DNA of 64,000 nt from Combretum micranthum (Eukaryota > Streptophyta > Magnoliopsida > Myrtales > Combretaceae), in the NCBI GenBank assembly GCA_024138025.1, contig JAMXBD010001447.1, positions 1 to 64,000 on the forward strand. Reading direction: 5' to 3'. Below, piece after piece: positions 23,603 through 36,138 of this stretch (position 1 is the stretch's first letter; each line of letters opens with the position of its first letter). Position numbers and translations under genes: made by a program. Under the pieces are notes generated by a model. The model saw only the letters and a program-made list of their open reading frames with translations. It was not told the origin of the DNA and made no database searches.

Positions 23603-26600
23603 CTACTCAAATAACTCGGGATACTTCTGCCTCATTTCATCCTCGGGTTCCCACGTTGCCTCTCTTTCGGTTTGTTCGGTCCATAAAATTTTCATAAAAG
23701 GAATTACTTTCCTCCCTAACACTTTATCAATTCTATCCATGACTTTGATCGGCTTTTTAGTTGTGCTCAAATTCGGTTGAACCTCTGGTTGATGTGTAGA
23801 CATGATGGCTTTAGGTTCTGATACACATTTTTGGAGCTGTGATACATGGAATACATCATGCACTTCCAAAAAATTCGGTGGTAGAGCCAATCGATAGGCT
23901 AATGGACCAATTCTCTCTAAAATCTCATATGGACCAATGTATCTTTGATTCAACTTGCCTTTAAGCCCAAATCTAATTACTCCTTTTGTTGGAGAGATTT
24001 GAGAGACACATGGTCACCAACTTCAAACTCCAATGGTCTCCTCCTTGTGTCAGCATAGCTTTTATACCGATCTTGAGCTATTTTCATTCGTTGTTTTATC
24101 ACTTGAATCTTATCCACTGCTTGTTGTACCAATTCAGGACCCAAAATAACTCTTTCACCAACTTCATCCCAATATAGTGGAGATCTACACTTCTTACCAT
24201 ATAGAGCTTCATAGGGCGCCATTTGAATCATTACTTGGAAGCTATTGTTGTAGGCAAATTCAACAAGTGGCAAATAAGTGTCTCACTTATTGCCAAAATC
24301 TAAAACACATGCTCTAAGCATATCTTCCACTATCTGAATTGTTCTCTCTGATTGCCTATCTGTCTGTGGATGAAATGCAGTGTTAAACTGAAGTTGAGTA
24401 CCTAAAGCAGTATGTAAACTTTTCTAGAATCGGCTGACAAAGCGAGAATCTTGATCAGAAGTAATCGTCTTAGGAATCTCGTGTAGTCTCACTATCTCTT
24501 TAATATAGATATGTGCCATCTTCTCTAAGGAATCTCTAACCCTCAAAGGTATAAAATGCGCCGATTTTGTTAATCTTTCCACAATCACCTAAATAACTTC
24601 ATATTTGGCGATAGTCTTGAGTAAAGCCGATATAAAATCCATAGTGATATCGCCCCATTTCCATTCAGGTATAGATAAAGGTTGAAGTTCTCCTCTGGGT
24701 CTTTGGTGCTTGATTTTTATTTTTTGACAAGTCAAACACTTGGAAACATATTGAGCAATATCTTTCTTCAAACCTTCCCACCATAAATTTTTCTTCAAAT
24801 CTCTATACATTTTGGTGGTTCCCAAGTGGATTGAATATGTAGATGAATGAGATTCCTTCATGATTTCTTCTCTCAATCTATATGGCACAAAAAGTTGATT
24901 CCCACATCTAACAATCGCATCCATGTCAATCCTTAACTCTTTTCTCTTCCCTTCACTAATGGCAATCTTCATTCTTTTAGCTTCATCGTCTTCCTTTTGG
25001 GCTTGCTTAATCTTTTCCAACATTGTCGATTGCAAGGATAATTGAGTCAATATCACATCAATTTGCTTCTATGTAACTTCAAGTTCTAACTTTATGTAGT
25101 CCATCTGAATCTCTCTCTGATTAGAAATCAAAGTTGCGTCATTTACTTGCTTCTTCCTACTGAGTGCATCTGTTACCACATTAGCTCTGCCAAGATGATA
25201 AAGAATTTCCACATCATAATCTCCAATCAATTCAACCCATCTTCTTTGCCTCATATTAAGCTCCTTCTGTGTGAATATGTATTTTAAGCTTTTATGATCC
25301 GTGTAAATCTTACACTTCTTTCCAAACAATTAGTGTCTCCAAAGTTTCAGTGCGAGAATTACTACTACCAACTCAAGATCATGCATTGGATAATTCTTCT
25401 CATGGGGTTTTAGATGCCTTGATGCATAAGCTATAACTTTCCCATCTTGCATGAGAACATAACCGAGTCCTTGGATAGATGCATCACTGATGACCAAAAA
25501 TTCCTTCCCACTGACGGTTAGTGCCAAAATAGGTGCAGATACCAATCTTTCTTTCAACTCTTCAAAAATCCTCTCACACTTGTCATCCCACACATACTTA
25601 ATATTCTTTCTTTTTAATCTTGTTAATGGGGACGTAATTTTCGAAAATCCCTCTACGAACCTTCAGTAGTATCCCATCAATCTAAGAAAACTTTTAATCT
25701 CGCTCACATTAGTAGGTCTTGTCCATCCCAAAATAACTTCGATCTTCATTGGATCAACTGAAAGACCTTTCCTTTGAAATAATATGCCTGAGAAAGGATA
25801 TTTCTTCCAACCAAAACTGACATTTGTTAAATTTCGCATAGAGTTTCTTCTCCCGAAGTCTTTGTAACACAAGTTTTAAGTGCTCTTGATGCTATTCCTT
25901 GCTTCGGGAATAAATCAGAATATCATCAATGAATACTATGACAAATGAATCCAGATAATCCTTAAAGACTCTATTCATCAGATCTATGAACGTGGCTGGA
26001 GCATTTGTTAACCCGAAAGGCATCACCAGAAACTCGAAGTGCCCATACCAAGTTTTGAAGGCCGTCTTCTGAATATCTTGAGATTTGATCTTAAGTTGAT
26101 AATATCTTAATCTCAAGTCCATCTTAGAAAACACTGTAGCTCCCTTCAACTAATCGAATAGATCATCAATCTTGGGTAAAGGGTATTTGTTCGTAATAGT
26201 AACTCGGTTCAATTCCCTATAATCAATGCACATGCACAAACTCTCATCTTTCTTCCTTACAAATAATACAGGAACACCCCGTGGCGATATACTCCTGTCT
26301 AATGAAACCCAAATCTTGCAATTCCTGTAACTGCAACTTTAACTCTTTCAACTCTACAGGAGCACATTCTATACGAGCCTTGGAGATAAGTACTGTTCTA
26401 GGTAATACTTCAATTCCAAACTCTATCTCCCTATCTGGTGGTAGTCCAGGTAACTTCTCTGGAAACACATCCACAAACTCATTCACAATTGGAACCATTT
26501 TGATATCCACTTCTTCAATATTCATAGCTGCCACAACTGGTTTTTCCTACAACTCCATAGAGTTCATACTCTTAGGTTTCAGCCTTTCCAACCTATATGT

Positions 26601-26975
26601 AAATCTCCCCTTATCTAAATCAAAACTTAACTCTGCCTTACTACAATCAATCGTGACCTTATAATGATTTAACCAATTCATTCCCAAGATCACATCAAAA
26701 TCAGATAAAGGCAATACTATCATATCAAAAGGAACGTTCACATTTGAAATCACAACATTTATACTTTTACACGCACAGGGATGCCTATTTTCAATCACCA
26801 ACGGAGTAGTCACACACATAATACGATCAATCAATGATTCAAAAACAAGCTCACAATCATTCATAAAATTTTCAGAAAAACAAGCATGAGTTGCTCCAGT
26901 ATCAATCAACACATATGCATCCCTATTAGCAACACTCGAATACCTGCCAAGGTGTTTCTGATGATGTATCCTCAA
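23603..26975 (-). pseudogene. pol: Element E pol remnant: protease, RT, RNase H, integrase, chromodomain
   Basis: Polyprotein that processed, copied and integrated the element. Order on the minus strand: protease with LIDTGATHACF (DTG near 26903-26895) and FDVILGMNWL; RT with [39 protein letters not shown] and intact FIDD at 25933-25922; RNase H with [18 protein letters not shown] and [16 protein letters not shown]; integrase with H-H-C-C residues (CLTCQ near 24740), then the D-D-E residues in TMDF, TSDQDSRF and QSERTIQ; and a chromodomain at 23740-23606 (ILWTEQTEREATWEPEDEMR). The chromodomain assigns the element to chromoviruses, whose integrase tail guides insertion into heterochromatin. 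Stops and frameshifts separate almost every domain (for example near 25060, 25328, 25600, 25880 and 26240), so no full protein is made. Confidence 0.9.
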
Positions 26976-28243
26976 TCTGTTGTAAGGTGAAAACCTACAT
27001 TTGTCTTTCCCTTCTCTATATCAACTCCACTCTTAACATCAGGTCGATCCTTTGTAGTTAGCAATATGATGACCTCTTTGCTTGTAAATATGCACAGAAG
27101 ACCGGTGGTAGTTTCATTCTTGCACTCTTTAGATTTATGTCCAACTTGACCACATGAAAAACATGCATTGGAAGTCCACTTACAATCGATAACTATGAGG
27201 ACCATAACACTAAAGCATTTTCTTATCAAATGCAAGTGTAGAGGCTTTATATTCGGCTTTTTGATTTCCTTATCGTCTCATGAAAGGCTTCTTTTCTTTA
27301 CTAGCACCCGATACTATCATAGGATGAAGTGGAGCAGGTTCTTTCCCATAAATGCAGCTCTCTTTACTCTTCTAATTCTACTATCATTCTGGATTTGCTC
27401 CATTAGCAAAGCTTTGGCTACAGTATCTGATAGGTATGTAACTCAAATTTCTTCACTTCACTTTGAATCTCTTCATTCAAGCCATTCTGAAATTTTTGAA
27501 CTTTCATTCTCTCATCCGATAGTCACCTCCAGCAAAGCGCAACAATCTACAAAATTCACCGTCAAGTTCAACCAATTAGCGATCATCCTCTCTCTCACTG
27601 AATTTGGAAAATATTTGGTGAAAAATGTATCCTTGAATGCATTCCATGATATGGGTTGTTGTAGATTCTCACTAGTTAATCTCCACTAATTGTAAGCCTC
27701 TTTCTTCATCATATAAACCTCTAAATCAACTTTATTATCTTCGGTGTTCTACTAGCAGCAAATGTCTTTTCTAACTTGTCTATCAAATTCTCAGCCACTG
27801 TAGGATCAATACTAGCGTCATCAAATTCTGGGACCATCTTGCTGAAATCATGTAACTTGATTTGGTTAGATTTATGATTTACAGGAGCAACCTCATTTGG
27901 TCTCATTCCTTGTTGATTACCTTGCTGCATGAGATGTTGTGTTTGCTGATACATCATCATCTGATATTGCTGCATCATTGCCATCATGTCCCTTATCAAC
28001 CATACATTGAGTTTAGATCACCAGTGGGCATTTGTGGCATGGATGAATGGGTGGCATAGGTGGAGGTGGTGGAATCTGAATCAGTGGAGGAACTTGCGAA
28101 GCTGGAGCCGATGCAGGAGATGGAGTAGTCTCACCACTCAGTGTAGAAGATGAAATAGGAGCAAATGTAGACGATGATTATGGTGGTGGCGGCATACTTT
28201 CTCTATTAGATTGTTGCCTTATAGATCTCCTTAACTTGTCCAT
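26976..28243 (-). pseudogene. gag: Element E gag remnant
   Basis: Nucleocapsid/capsid gene. The likely start is the ATG at 28243-28241 (MDKLRRSIRQQSNRES, then Pro-rich). A Met/Gln-rich stretch (MMAMMQQYQMMMYQQTQ) lies near 27990-27940, capsid-like sequence follows, and one CCHC zinc knuckle CFSCGQVGHKSKEC sits at 27163-27122. An in-frame stop lies just after the proline run near 28185, and there are several frameshifts downstream. The 173-codon plus-strand ORF at 27168-27689 is its antisense shadow. It adjoins pol on the left and the primer-binding site on the right. Confidence 0.75.
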
Positions 28244-28558
28244 CTTTACAATTGCATACATATATTCAACATACACACACTTGTATACAAATTTCTAATC
28301 ACATACAAAACATATCAAATTAACATTCAGATTCTATATAAAATAGCAAACAATTTAACAAGCCATCAAACAAGCAACAAGCAATTAGCAAGCAATCAAA
28401 CAAATAACAAACATATGAAGCAAGCAAGAAGGCAAATATACACAACTATTCAAATAAACTTAAGTCTTTTCTATACTACCTATTTGTGTTTAGGTCAAGT
28501 CTCAAACAAACTATTACAATTAGACAAACAATTAATCAAACTATGCTCCGATACCAAC
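28244..28558 (-). other. Element E leader with primer-binding site
   Basis: About 300 bp of A-rich leader between the 5' LTR and gag, with no ORF of note. The primer-binding site is at 28545-28556: minus-strand TGGTATCGGAGC, two bases from the LTR end. It matches the usual complement of plant initiator Met tRNA (TGGTATCAGAGC) with one change. Confidence 0.8.
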
Positions 28559-29435
28559 TGTAAGGATCCGCTATCACCCCTATAATTAAAATAGGCGATA
28601 ATAGTTTCCACAACCACATATAACCGTAAGATTATATGTAAAGGTTGTCTAAAAAGAAGTGTTTGAGGAGTTGTTTGTCTAATTCACACATAGTTAATAT
28701 AATAGAAACTAGTTTTTTCAAAACTTTTAACAAAACACACTAACCATTATCATATTTCACAAAAGAAATAAACTTAAGTCATACATAGCAAAGTACATAT
28801 GTAAACCCCGGTTTTTCAAGTAGCCAAGAAAACCCTAGAACCGGAAACCAAAACCCTAAACCGGAATAGCTCAAGCCGGAGTGAGAGCTAGAAACCCTAA
28901 TTCCGGCTTTTCCTCCTCGGTTTCCAATTAATAAACTTTTTATAAGAAAATTTAATTTTGATTTTAGTTCTTGACTATATTTCAAACTAAGAAAATATCT
29001 GATTTTTGGAAAATTTCAATTCCGGGTCATCCCGAGACCCATTATAGAAAAACGTGCCCCAGAACTAGAATTTCAAATATATACTTATGAGTACTCATTA
29101 GAACCGAAATAAAATAAGGATTTCAAAAAATATTTTTCATAATTTTCCAGTTTATGAAAAAATACAGTTATAGCCTTTTTATTCGTATTTCATTACTACC
29201 GGAAATTAATTGTCTTGTCAACTATTCATTACTATTCATAAGTACCACCTACACTACTATTAGCCACCCTACAAGTCTAACTCTTACCATCAATCAAATC
29301 TCTTCCATTCTTCCATAACTTTTGTCCCTTCAACTTCAATTCACTTATGACTAATGATACAAATCAAATCAAGTTAAATCATGTTGAACAAAGCAAGTCC
29401 CCCCTCCCTTTATGCTTCAAAACCGGCGCCACATG

Positions 29436-29454
29436 CCCCCCCCCCCCCCCCCCC
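29436..29454 (+). repeat. C homopolymer in B 5' LTR
   Basis: Nineteen C, about 51 bp upstream of the TATA box. The 3' LTR has 23 C at 42288-42310. Confidence 0.85.
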
Positions 29455-29505
29455 ATCCATGCTCCTTTTCAAAAATTTCCACTTCTTTAACCTAAATCCA
29501 CTCCC

Positions 29506-29513
29506 TATATATT
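29506..29513 (+). promoter_or_regulatory. TATA box of B 5' LTR
   Basis: TATATATT followed by a CT-rich stretch (29520-29550). Position relative to the GC motif is as in the other LTRs. Confidence 0.55.
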
Positions 29514-31508
29514 CTACTTTTCCTCTCTCTCTCTCATTCTTTCTTTTCTCACTTTTGGAAAGTGGAAAAACTCCCAAAAGCCTCTATTTTCCCCTTTGGC
29601 CGAAAGTTTGGAGCCCCACACACACACTCACAACTTCCCATTTTCTCTCTTACCTTCCATTCCACTTCAAGTAAGTAAAGATCCACTACTTCCACTCATA
29701 AACTTTGTTATGGCTAAGTGATTTTTGGGTATTTCAACTCCATGTTCCCATGATCTTTTAGTAGGACAATGAGAATTAAAACAAAAATCCCGAACCATTA
29801 CAAAGTAGATCTATCTTTTAAAGAAGCTTTCATACCAAAAGCTTTACTCTTATCCATCAAAAAGTCTTTTAAACAAAAGATCTTTTATAAAAATATGGTT
29901 TTTATGTTTTTAAAACTCATTTAAGCTTTTGATAAAGTAGATCCATCATCTTATTACTCATGATCATATAGGCATTAAAGGTTTCATTATTATTTTGTAC
30001 TTATGTGCATAAATGTCTTTAATACTTTTGTCTTTAGTAAATGACTTTCCTAGTATATAATCTATAGATAGATGAGTCCATGAAGTCAAAAAGAAAAGTA
30101 CTTTCAAGAAAAAGACTTTTGAAAAATTCGGATGACTTTGAAAACCTAGATCAAAAACACTTTTAACAACTTCTAAACATATATTTTATAAGAGAAATGA
30201 AGCCTTGGGTAATAGATAATGTTTAGTATTATTTTTTCATGAGTCTAAAGGAGTTTTTACTAAAGAAAATGTTGGAAACAAGAAAGGAAGTCATAGGAGT
30301 TTTGAGTTAAAAAGTTATGAAAACCAAATTCGTAATAATGGATGTAAGGTTAGAAAACACTATTTTTCCAACTTCAAAAATGATATTTTCTTAATAAATG
30401 AAGTCCTTAGGATATAGGTATAATAGATACTTAAAGTTTCAAGTATAAAATATATTTTCCCTAAAGGAATCAACTTGAAAATGACTTTTGTAAATTCGGA
30501 TTTTTGGAAACCCCATAGTAAAAGACCCACTTAAAAGTTTATAAATGTGAATTTTATTAAAGAAATAAGGCCTTAGGATATAACTAATATAAGGGTCAAA
30601 ATTTCTTTAAATAAAGTAGAGTTTTTTCTAAAGGAAATCCATGTAAAATGTAGATGTGGTCAAGTGTATAAATTCATTACTAAACATTGAGAGGAAATGG
30701 TCTCTAAGAAAGTTTATTTCTAAAAATCGTTAACCTCTAAAAAGTTATAAGAACATAGACTCCTTAAGGTTCACATCATGACATTCATGATAGGGAAAAT
30801 CATTACCATTGCATTTAGCATCATATTACACTTAGGAATCTCAAATGCATTCATGAAAACCGCATTTTTGGAATTGACAAACCCGTTGTACAGATCTGAT
30901 CCCTCAATTCCGAGGCTTAGATATTTTCAAAACTTGATTTAAACTTCATATTTAGAAAGCTCTTCTGAAGTAGATAGAAATCGGTATAAAATTTGCGAAT
31001 TCCGACTTAAAACGACCAAGTTATGGCCATTTTAAAACGGAACGGGGAAATGACGCGAATTCCGATTTCACTAAGTTTTCTTAGAGTTTAGTGTCCTAAG
31101 TTGATAGAATACTTATTAGGGTATTTTCTAAATGAATAGGTGAACCCGTGGACGGTGACTTATTTGCCTCCGGACTATTATTACTAGAAGAACGGAGTAC
31201 CAATGGCGGAGTGAGTTTTTCTTCCCGATTCATTTATTGTATGTGCTTGTAAAGTAGTGCACTAGAATGTAGGACAATTGAATGGATTATGAATGATGGG
31301 GATTAATGGGAAATTATATGATTGATGATGATTGTGAGAACACAAATTAAGAATATCGAAAGCGGGTGATAAACTTTGATTGTATAGTTAGCTATTATGG
31401 ATTGTCTGATAAATTGATTGATCGCCTAAGTAAATTGGCTTAATCAACTACTTGGACTAATGCTAAATTGGCATGTGCATATCACAAGGGGATGGAGCAT
31501 GAGCATTT

Positions 31509-31650
31509 GTAGGTTAGTCGTGAACCATAAATGACATCGAATAATCGTAGGTTAGTCGTGAACCATAAACGACATCGAATAATCGTAGGTTAGTCGTGAA
31601 CCATAAACGACATCGAATAATCGTAGGTTAGCCGTGAACCATAAACGGGA
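31509..31650 (+). repeat. 38-bp tandem repeats in B 5' LTR cassette
   Basis: Nearly four copies of GTAGGTTAGTCGTGAACC followed by ATAAACGACATCGAATAATC, starting at 31509, 31547, 31585 and 31623. The copy number is the same in the 3' LTR (44361-44505). Confidence 0.9.
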
Positions 31651-32263
31651 TATTGTTAGTACCGCAGTATTCGTTAATCTGCTAACCCGGGATGGAGAGC
31701 GCAATTCCATCCACATATGATTTCCGGTTGGTCATATGTATGTTGAATTCATGTGTTTGATGCATACACTTGCTTGATTAATAACTTGATTGAATTGCTG
31801 TGACATAAATGTATTTGTGGGAGATTACACTCACTAAGCTAGTTAGCTTACATCCCTACAGTCCATTCCTTTTGCAGCTTACACATTTATGGCTTAGGCG
31901 ACGAGACCCGGCTGAACAGGTACCGAAGTTAGGAGTTTTCCCTAGAAGTTGCAATTTTTGTATTAGACTTCCATAGAAAACTTCTAAGACTTGGATAACT
32001 GTAATGGACCGTTAAATATTCTTTTGCGGGGGAATGCCCCTTAGAATTTTATAATATTTATTTATGTTTCATGAATTATATCGTATTGCCCATGCATGCC
32101 AAATTAAGCTTTTATCTCCATTCGGATTTGTACTCTATTGTGTAAAGGTACGCCTTACATCTATATGAGACTCTCGAAAGACTAAGGTGGTAATTTGGGA
32201 ATCTCATATGGCATGCGGCGGACTGTTACGTTTAGGGTACCCTATGGGGCGTGACAGTTTAAG

Positions 32264-32275
32264 TGGTATCAGAGC
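32264..32275 (+). other. Primer-binding site of element B
   Basis: TGGTATCAGAGC, complementary to the 3' end of plant initiator Met tRNA, seven bases after the 5' LTR. Confidence 0.93.
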
Positions 32276-32607
32276 ACTAGGTTATTAGGCATGACAATAG
32301 AGTTAAAATCGAACCTAGAACTAAGTAACTAGGATAAAATTGGAGTTAAAAGCTAGGCTAATTAATAGTTTTCTTGTTGTAGGTTTCCTTGGGTGAAACC
32401 CGAGAAAGAGCTAGAAACTTTACCAAGAGCCTAAACGAGACCATGGTGGAATACCGACTACGGCTAAGGGTATTATGTGAAGACTTGCATTGGTCCAACG
32501 ACCTAGACAATAAAAGAGATGTATAAACTATGGAAAGAGGGCCTTAGATATACAAGATGGATATCTTGTGATAGATCAATTAAGATATGATCCAATAAAA
32601 GAAGAAG

Positions 32608-33614
32608 ATGGACAATCATGAGACTATTTATACCCTAGAGAGGGTGATGGTAGAATATGCTGGAGAACCCATGTTAAGAGAAGCCACATTTATTCTTAAG
32701 AATGAAGGAAGCCCCACCCACCCAGACTTTGGGAATTGGCATGGTATAGGACCACTTTATGTGCATGCCCGGGATGACCTGGATGATCATAGGGATTGGA
32801 ATCTGGCGGATATTAGAAATCACTTTGTGTGGCAAGCTAGATACATCGATATTATACCATTCCTAGGAGGAGCTCCAGCTCCACAAGTAGGAAACGGGGG
32901 AGTACATTTGATTAATGCCCCAGTTGTGGAGGAAGATGAGGTGAATGAAGGAAACAATGAGGGTGGAGGAAACAACGTGGAGGAATCTGAGGAGGAGGAA
33001 GACCCAGAAGAGGACCCGAATTGGATGGAAGAAGAAATGCCTAGATCCCCTACCCCTCCAGTCATAGCTCCTGAACCACCCAACCCGCCACCAGAACCAG
33101 TTGTTTGGGACTTCAATAGGGATTTGGACATACCCGATAGTGGGAGGGTAGAACTAGAATTCGACCCCACCATATGGAAAGATATATACCCGGTAGGCGA
33201 GCATCCCCCTGAGGTTGAGGCCGTAGCCCCTGAACCGGTAGTTCCAGAACCTGTGGAGAGAATGAATGAAGCTGACCCTTGGATAGGTGAATTCAGAGAA
33301 AGATGGGCAGAATGTGGGAGGAAGCTGGAAGAGAAGCGGAAAGGGAGATGGGAATTAGGAGTGAATCCAATGATAGAGTTGATAGAGAGGAAACAAATCA
33401 AGAGGGAGATCAAGAAGTGAGAGAGGAAGAAGAGGAAGAGGGAGAAGAAGAGGAAGAGGAAGAAGAGGAGGAGGAACCAGAACCTCTATCCCGACCCGCT
33501 CAGAGAAGGAGATTGACTATAAGGGCTTATTTGAGTCAGTTCATCCGAAAGGATGATGGAGGATCTTCTAGTCAAGGACGACTCCCCAGCCCCTCATCAG
33601 ACGACTCTGATTAA
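32608..33614 (+). pseudogene. Accessory acidic ORF upstream of gag in element B
   Basis: Lies between primer-binding site and gag, where most chromoviruses have only a leader. The first frame runs from ATG 32608 to stop 33420 (270 codons, MDNHETIYTLERVMVEYAGE at the start). The overlapping frame 33303-33614 continues the same style and ends SSSQGRLPSPSSDDSD, so a one-base shift between about 33290 and 33415 probably split one protein of about 335 residues. The N-terminal 95 residues look folded (WHGIGPLYVHARDDLDDHRD, then RNHFVWQARYIDIIPFLGG). Then follow an acidic tract (about residues 115-140), a Pro-rich segment (PTPPVIAPEPPNPPPEP), a Trp/Glu-rich segment, a long Glu run (33420-33480) and a basic patch (RPAQRRRLTIRAYL). 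I do not recognise a domain. Extra ORFs before gag (orf0) have, as I recall, been reported in some rice gypsy elements; homology is not tested. Confidence 0.65.
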
Positions 33615-33739
33615 GCTATAGGACCTAGTATCCCATAGAGTCCAATGGTTTCTTTTGAATAGTAGGCAATGCGGGATGCCAAATTGCCTTAGGATCTCTT
33701 TATGGTTTAGTAGGTTGTTTTCCTTGTCGTTTTCCTTCC
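33615..33739 (+). other. Element B spacer, left part
   Basis: Non-coding stretch after the accessory ORF. It joins 36289-36739 when the solo LTR and one ATGTC copy are removed. No site recognised. Confidence 0.5.
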
Positions 33740-34842
33740 ATGTCTGTCAAGCCTGGATTTTTCCACTTATCTGGTTCATTTCTCCTAACCTGATTCACAT
33801 TAAACCTGAACCCATTTAACATGAATCCTCGACTAGGGGTTAAAAGAAATTTTAAATTTCGAAAATGATTTAGAGTCGCCACCCGATATAAATCGGGAAA
33901 AAATAAAAAGCTAGGATCAATGGGTCGGTTGATCCTAACTTAGCTACTAGTCTGCGAAAATTTGATTTAAAAACCAAACTTTTAAAACCAGATATCATGG
34001 ATTCGGGGGCTAACCTATTAAAACCAAATCGGTTACTACTTTCGGAATTTTAAATTTATAATCTATCCTTTATATGCTCAAAAATTCAAATAAAAATATT
34101 TATAAATCACATTATTCATTTTTTTTATTTTTATGTGCTTTTATTCATTTTTATTGCTAAAAAATTTAACCAAAATGGTAAACAAAAAATATTTTTTCAT
34201 TTTTTATTGTTGCCCCGGAGGTGCCTACGTACTTGCTAATCGAGATCAGACAAAACGTAGTTCTTTTAAAAAGAACTTTAATTTGTTGATCAATTTTAAT
34301 TTTTTGAACTATTCTCAATTTAAGTTCATTAAATTTTATATTTTTATGAAAATCATTTTTGATGATCCTATGATCTAATCAATTGATTTTTTTATTTTAT
34401 GAAAACATATTTTTCTAAGTCCAAAAATCTTTTTTTTTTTTGGTTTTGAAAATCCAATTTTATCATTTTTATTTATTTTGTTTATTATTATTATTATTTT
34501 TTTTTTAATCATCACATAAATTCACAATATATCCAGAATACTTTACAATATATTAAAATTATTTTTCATGCATTAAATATGCATTTCTAAGGCAATTTAT
34601 GTATAAATATACATTAAAAATATTAAAAATATATAAAAAAATAAATTTATGTGAAAATAAATATTTTGATTTTTTTGGATTTTTTCTGAATTTTTTGACT
34701 TTTTATAATTTTTTACTATTTTTTATTTCTGAAAATAATAAAAATAAATAAAATAATGCGGATTGACCTGGACCGTTGGATGAAACGTAGAAGATCTGGA
34801 TCGTTGATCGTGCTGACCGATCTGAAGCGTTGATTTGCTTGA

Positions 34843-35112
34843 TGAAATCTGGACCGTCTGATCTGTTTTGATGAAATCTGGACCGTCTGATCTGCTTGAT
34901 CAAATATGGACCGTCTGATCTGCTTGATTGAATCTGGGCCGTCTGATCGCTTGATCAAATCTGGACCGTTTGATCTGCTTAATTGAATCTGAGCCATCTG
35001 ATCGCTTGATCAAATCTGGACCGTCTGATCTGCTTGATTGAATCTGAGCCGTCTGATTGCTTGATCAAATCTGGACCGTCTGATCTGCTTGATTGAATCT
35101 GAGCCGTTTGAT
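34843..35112 (-). repeat. Dimeric minisatellite in the solo LTR
   Basis: Alternating units of about 29 and 26 bp (pair about 55 bp) built on AATCTGGACCGTCTGATC and AATCTGAGCCGTCTGATC with TGCTTGATTG or GCTTGATC linkers, around nine to ten units. The unit is nearly a multiple of three plus variants, which explains the long artificial ORFs across it. Confidence 0.88.
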
Positions 35113-35593
35113 TGAAGCTGACCGTTGCTGTTGACCTGGGGCGGGTTGGACTTCGGATTTTCGGGTCGGATTCGACCCGATCGGGCGAAGAAGACGATTA
35201 CGCGACTTTTCGGGACGGATTTCGGCGGTCTTCGGCGGCTGAAGCTTGTCGGCCCGACTCCTTTGGTGGTTACGCATCCTCTGAAGGTGGTGGTTCGCGC
35301 CCAGAACCACCGTGGGCGGTGGTTCGAAGTGGTGGTCGCCGGCGGTTCAAATCAGAAAAAATAAAAAAATTTGCAGAGATTAATTTGATCAATTCGAGCA
35401 AATCTAAGCATACTAAAACATCAAAATCAAGTTTCTAACATTCCTAAAACACTCAATTTTGATCAAATATGATCCAATCACTTCGAATTTGAAAAATTCG
35501 AATTCTATATCCTAAATTCGAGAATTTCGAATTGATATTGTTATGTGTGTGTTTCTTCGAAATTGACTTGTGCCTTTTGATCCTAGGACCCTC

Positions 35594-35601
35594 TATTTAT
35601 A
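35594..35601 (-). promoter_or_regulatory. TATA box of the Tat/Ogre-like solo LTR
   Basis: Minus-strand TATAAATA followed by GAGGGTCC, a common plant LTR promoter form. It also sets the orientation of the LTR. Confidence 0.65.
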
Positions 35602-36040
35602 GATTGCAAGTTCAATTTTACGTTTCGTATTGTTTCGAAAACGAATCGATTTTTGCCTCTTCATTTGCACGAATTTAATCAATAATTCGTGTTTTATTCA
35701 TTTTAAACCGATGAATTGATTATTGATCTTTCATATTCTTCATCAAATCATTCAATGTGGGTAGATGAATCATCCAATTTTATCAATTCTTGTAACTTCT
35801 CATTTATGTGCAATTGAATGCTTCATAAATTGTATTTTTTCCCAATTTTTTTTAGCACGAATTTTGTGACTTTTGGGTTGTTTTTACACATGAATTGTGC
35901 ACTAATCTTTCATATTCCATAACTACTTTGCAATGGCATCATCAATTTTAATAATTAATGATGTTTTGTCAGTTAAAAACTAATGCAAAGTAAAGCAAAA
36001 AGTCACTTTGAGAAAGATGAAAAGGCAAAAATAAGATGAT

Positions 36041-36138
36041 AAAAAAGCAAAAATTTTCCTTTGCTAGGGTTTGAACCTGTGTCCTTGAGCTTGAGTGTGT
36101 GTTTGGGTCAATGTATTTAACCAACAGGCCATTTGGCC
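36041..36138 (-). other. tRNA-like Pol III segment (A box, B box, T run)
   Basis: On the minus strand: TGGCCTGTTGG (36131-36121) fits the A box, GGTTCAAACCC (36077-36067) fits the B box, and a run of six T lies at 36046-36041. A-to-B distance is 54 bp start to start, as in tRNAs with a long variable arm. The ends do not pair as an acceptor stem, so it is not a working tRNA gene. It may be a tRNA fossil, a SINE head, or chance. Confidence 0.4.

Larger units (their letters stand above)
28800..32256 (+). repeat. 5' LTR of element B
   Basis: 3457 bp, TGTAAACCCCGG to GGGGCGTGACA. Contains the GC motif CCGGCGCC with a 19-base C run (29436-29454), TATA (29506-29513), CT-rich leader, AT-rich body, conserved block (30969-31028) and a cassette with 38-bp repeats (31509-31650). 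In the first 390 bp I count about ten substitutions and about eight indels against the 3' LTR. Confidence 0.92.

Noticed and set aside
27168..27689. 173-codon plus-strand ORF
   Set aside because: Antisense to element E gag, which has a zinc knuckle and fits its element; no domain on the plus strand.
31509..31650. Regular 38-bp repeats resembling a CRISPR array
   Set aside because: Direct tandem repeats with no unique spacers, inside a plant LTR.
32820..33413. 197-codon minus-strand ORF
   Set aside because: Antisense shadow of the accessory ORF; its Ser/Gly runs mirror the Glu/Pro codons of the plus strand.
34716..35438. Overlapping ORFs of 80-108 codons on both strands with repeated motifs
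   Set aside because: Produced by the minisatellite and GC-rich end of the Tat/Ogre-like LTR; repeat-encoded peptides with no family resemblance.
36041..36138. Functional tRNA gene
   Set aside because: Box motifs are present but the ends do not pair into an acceptor stem.
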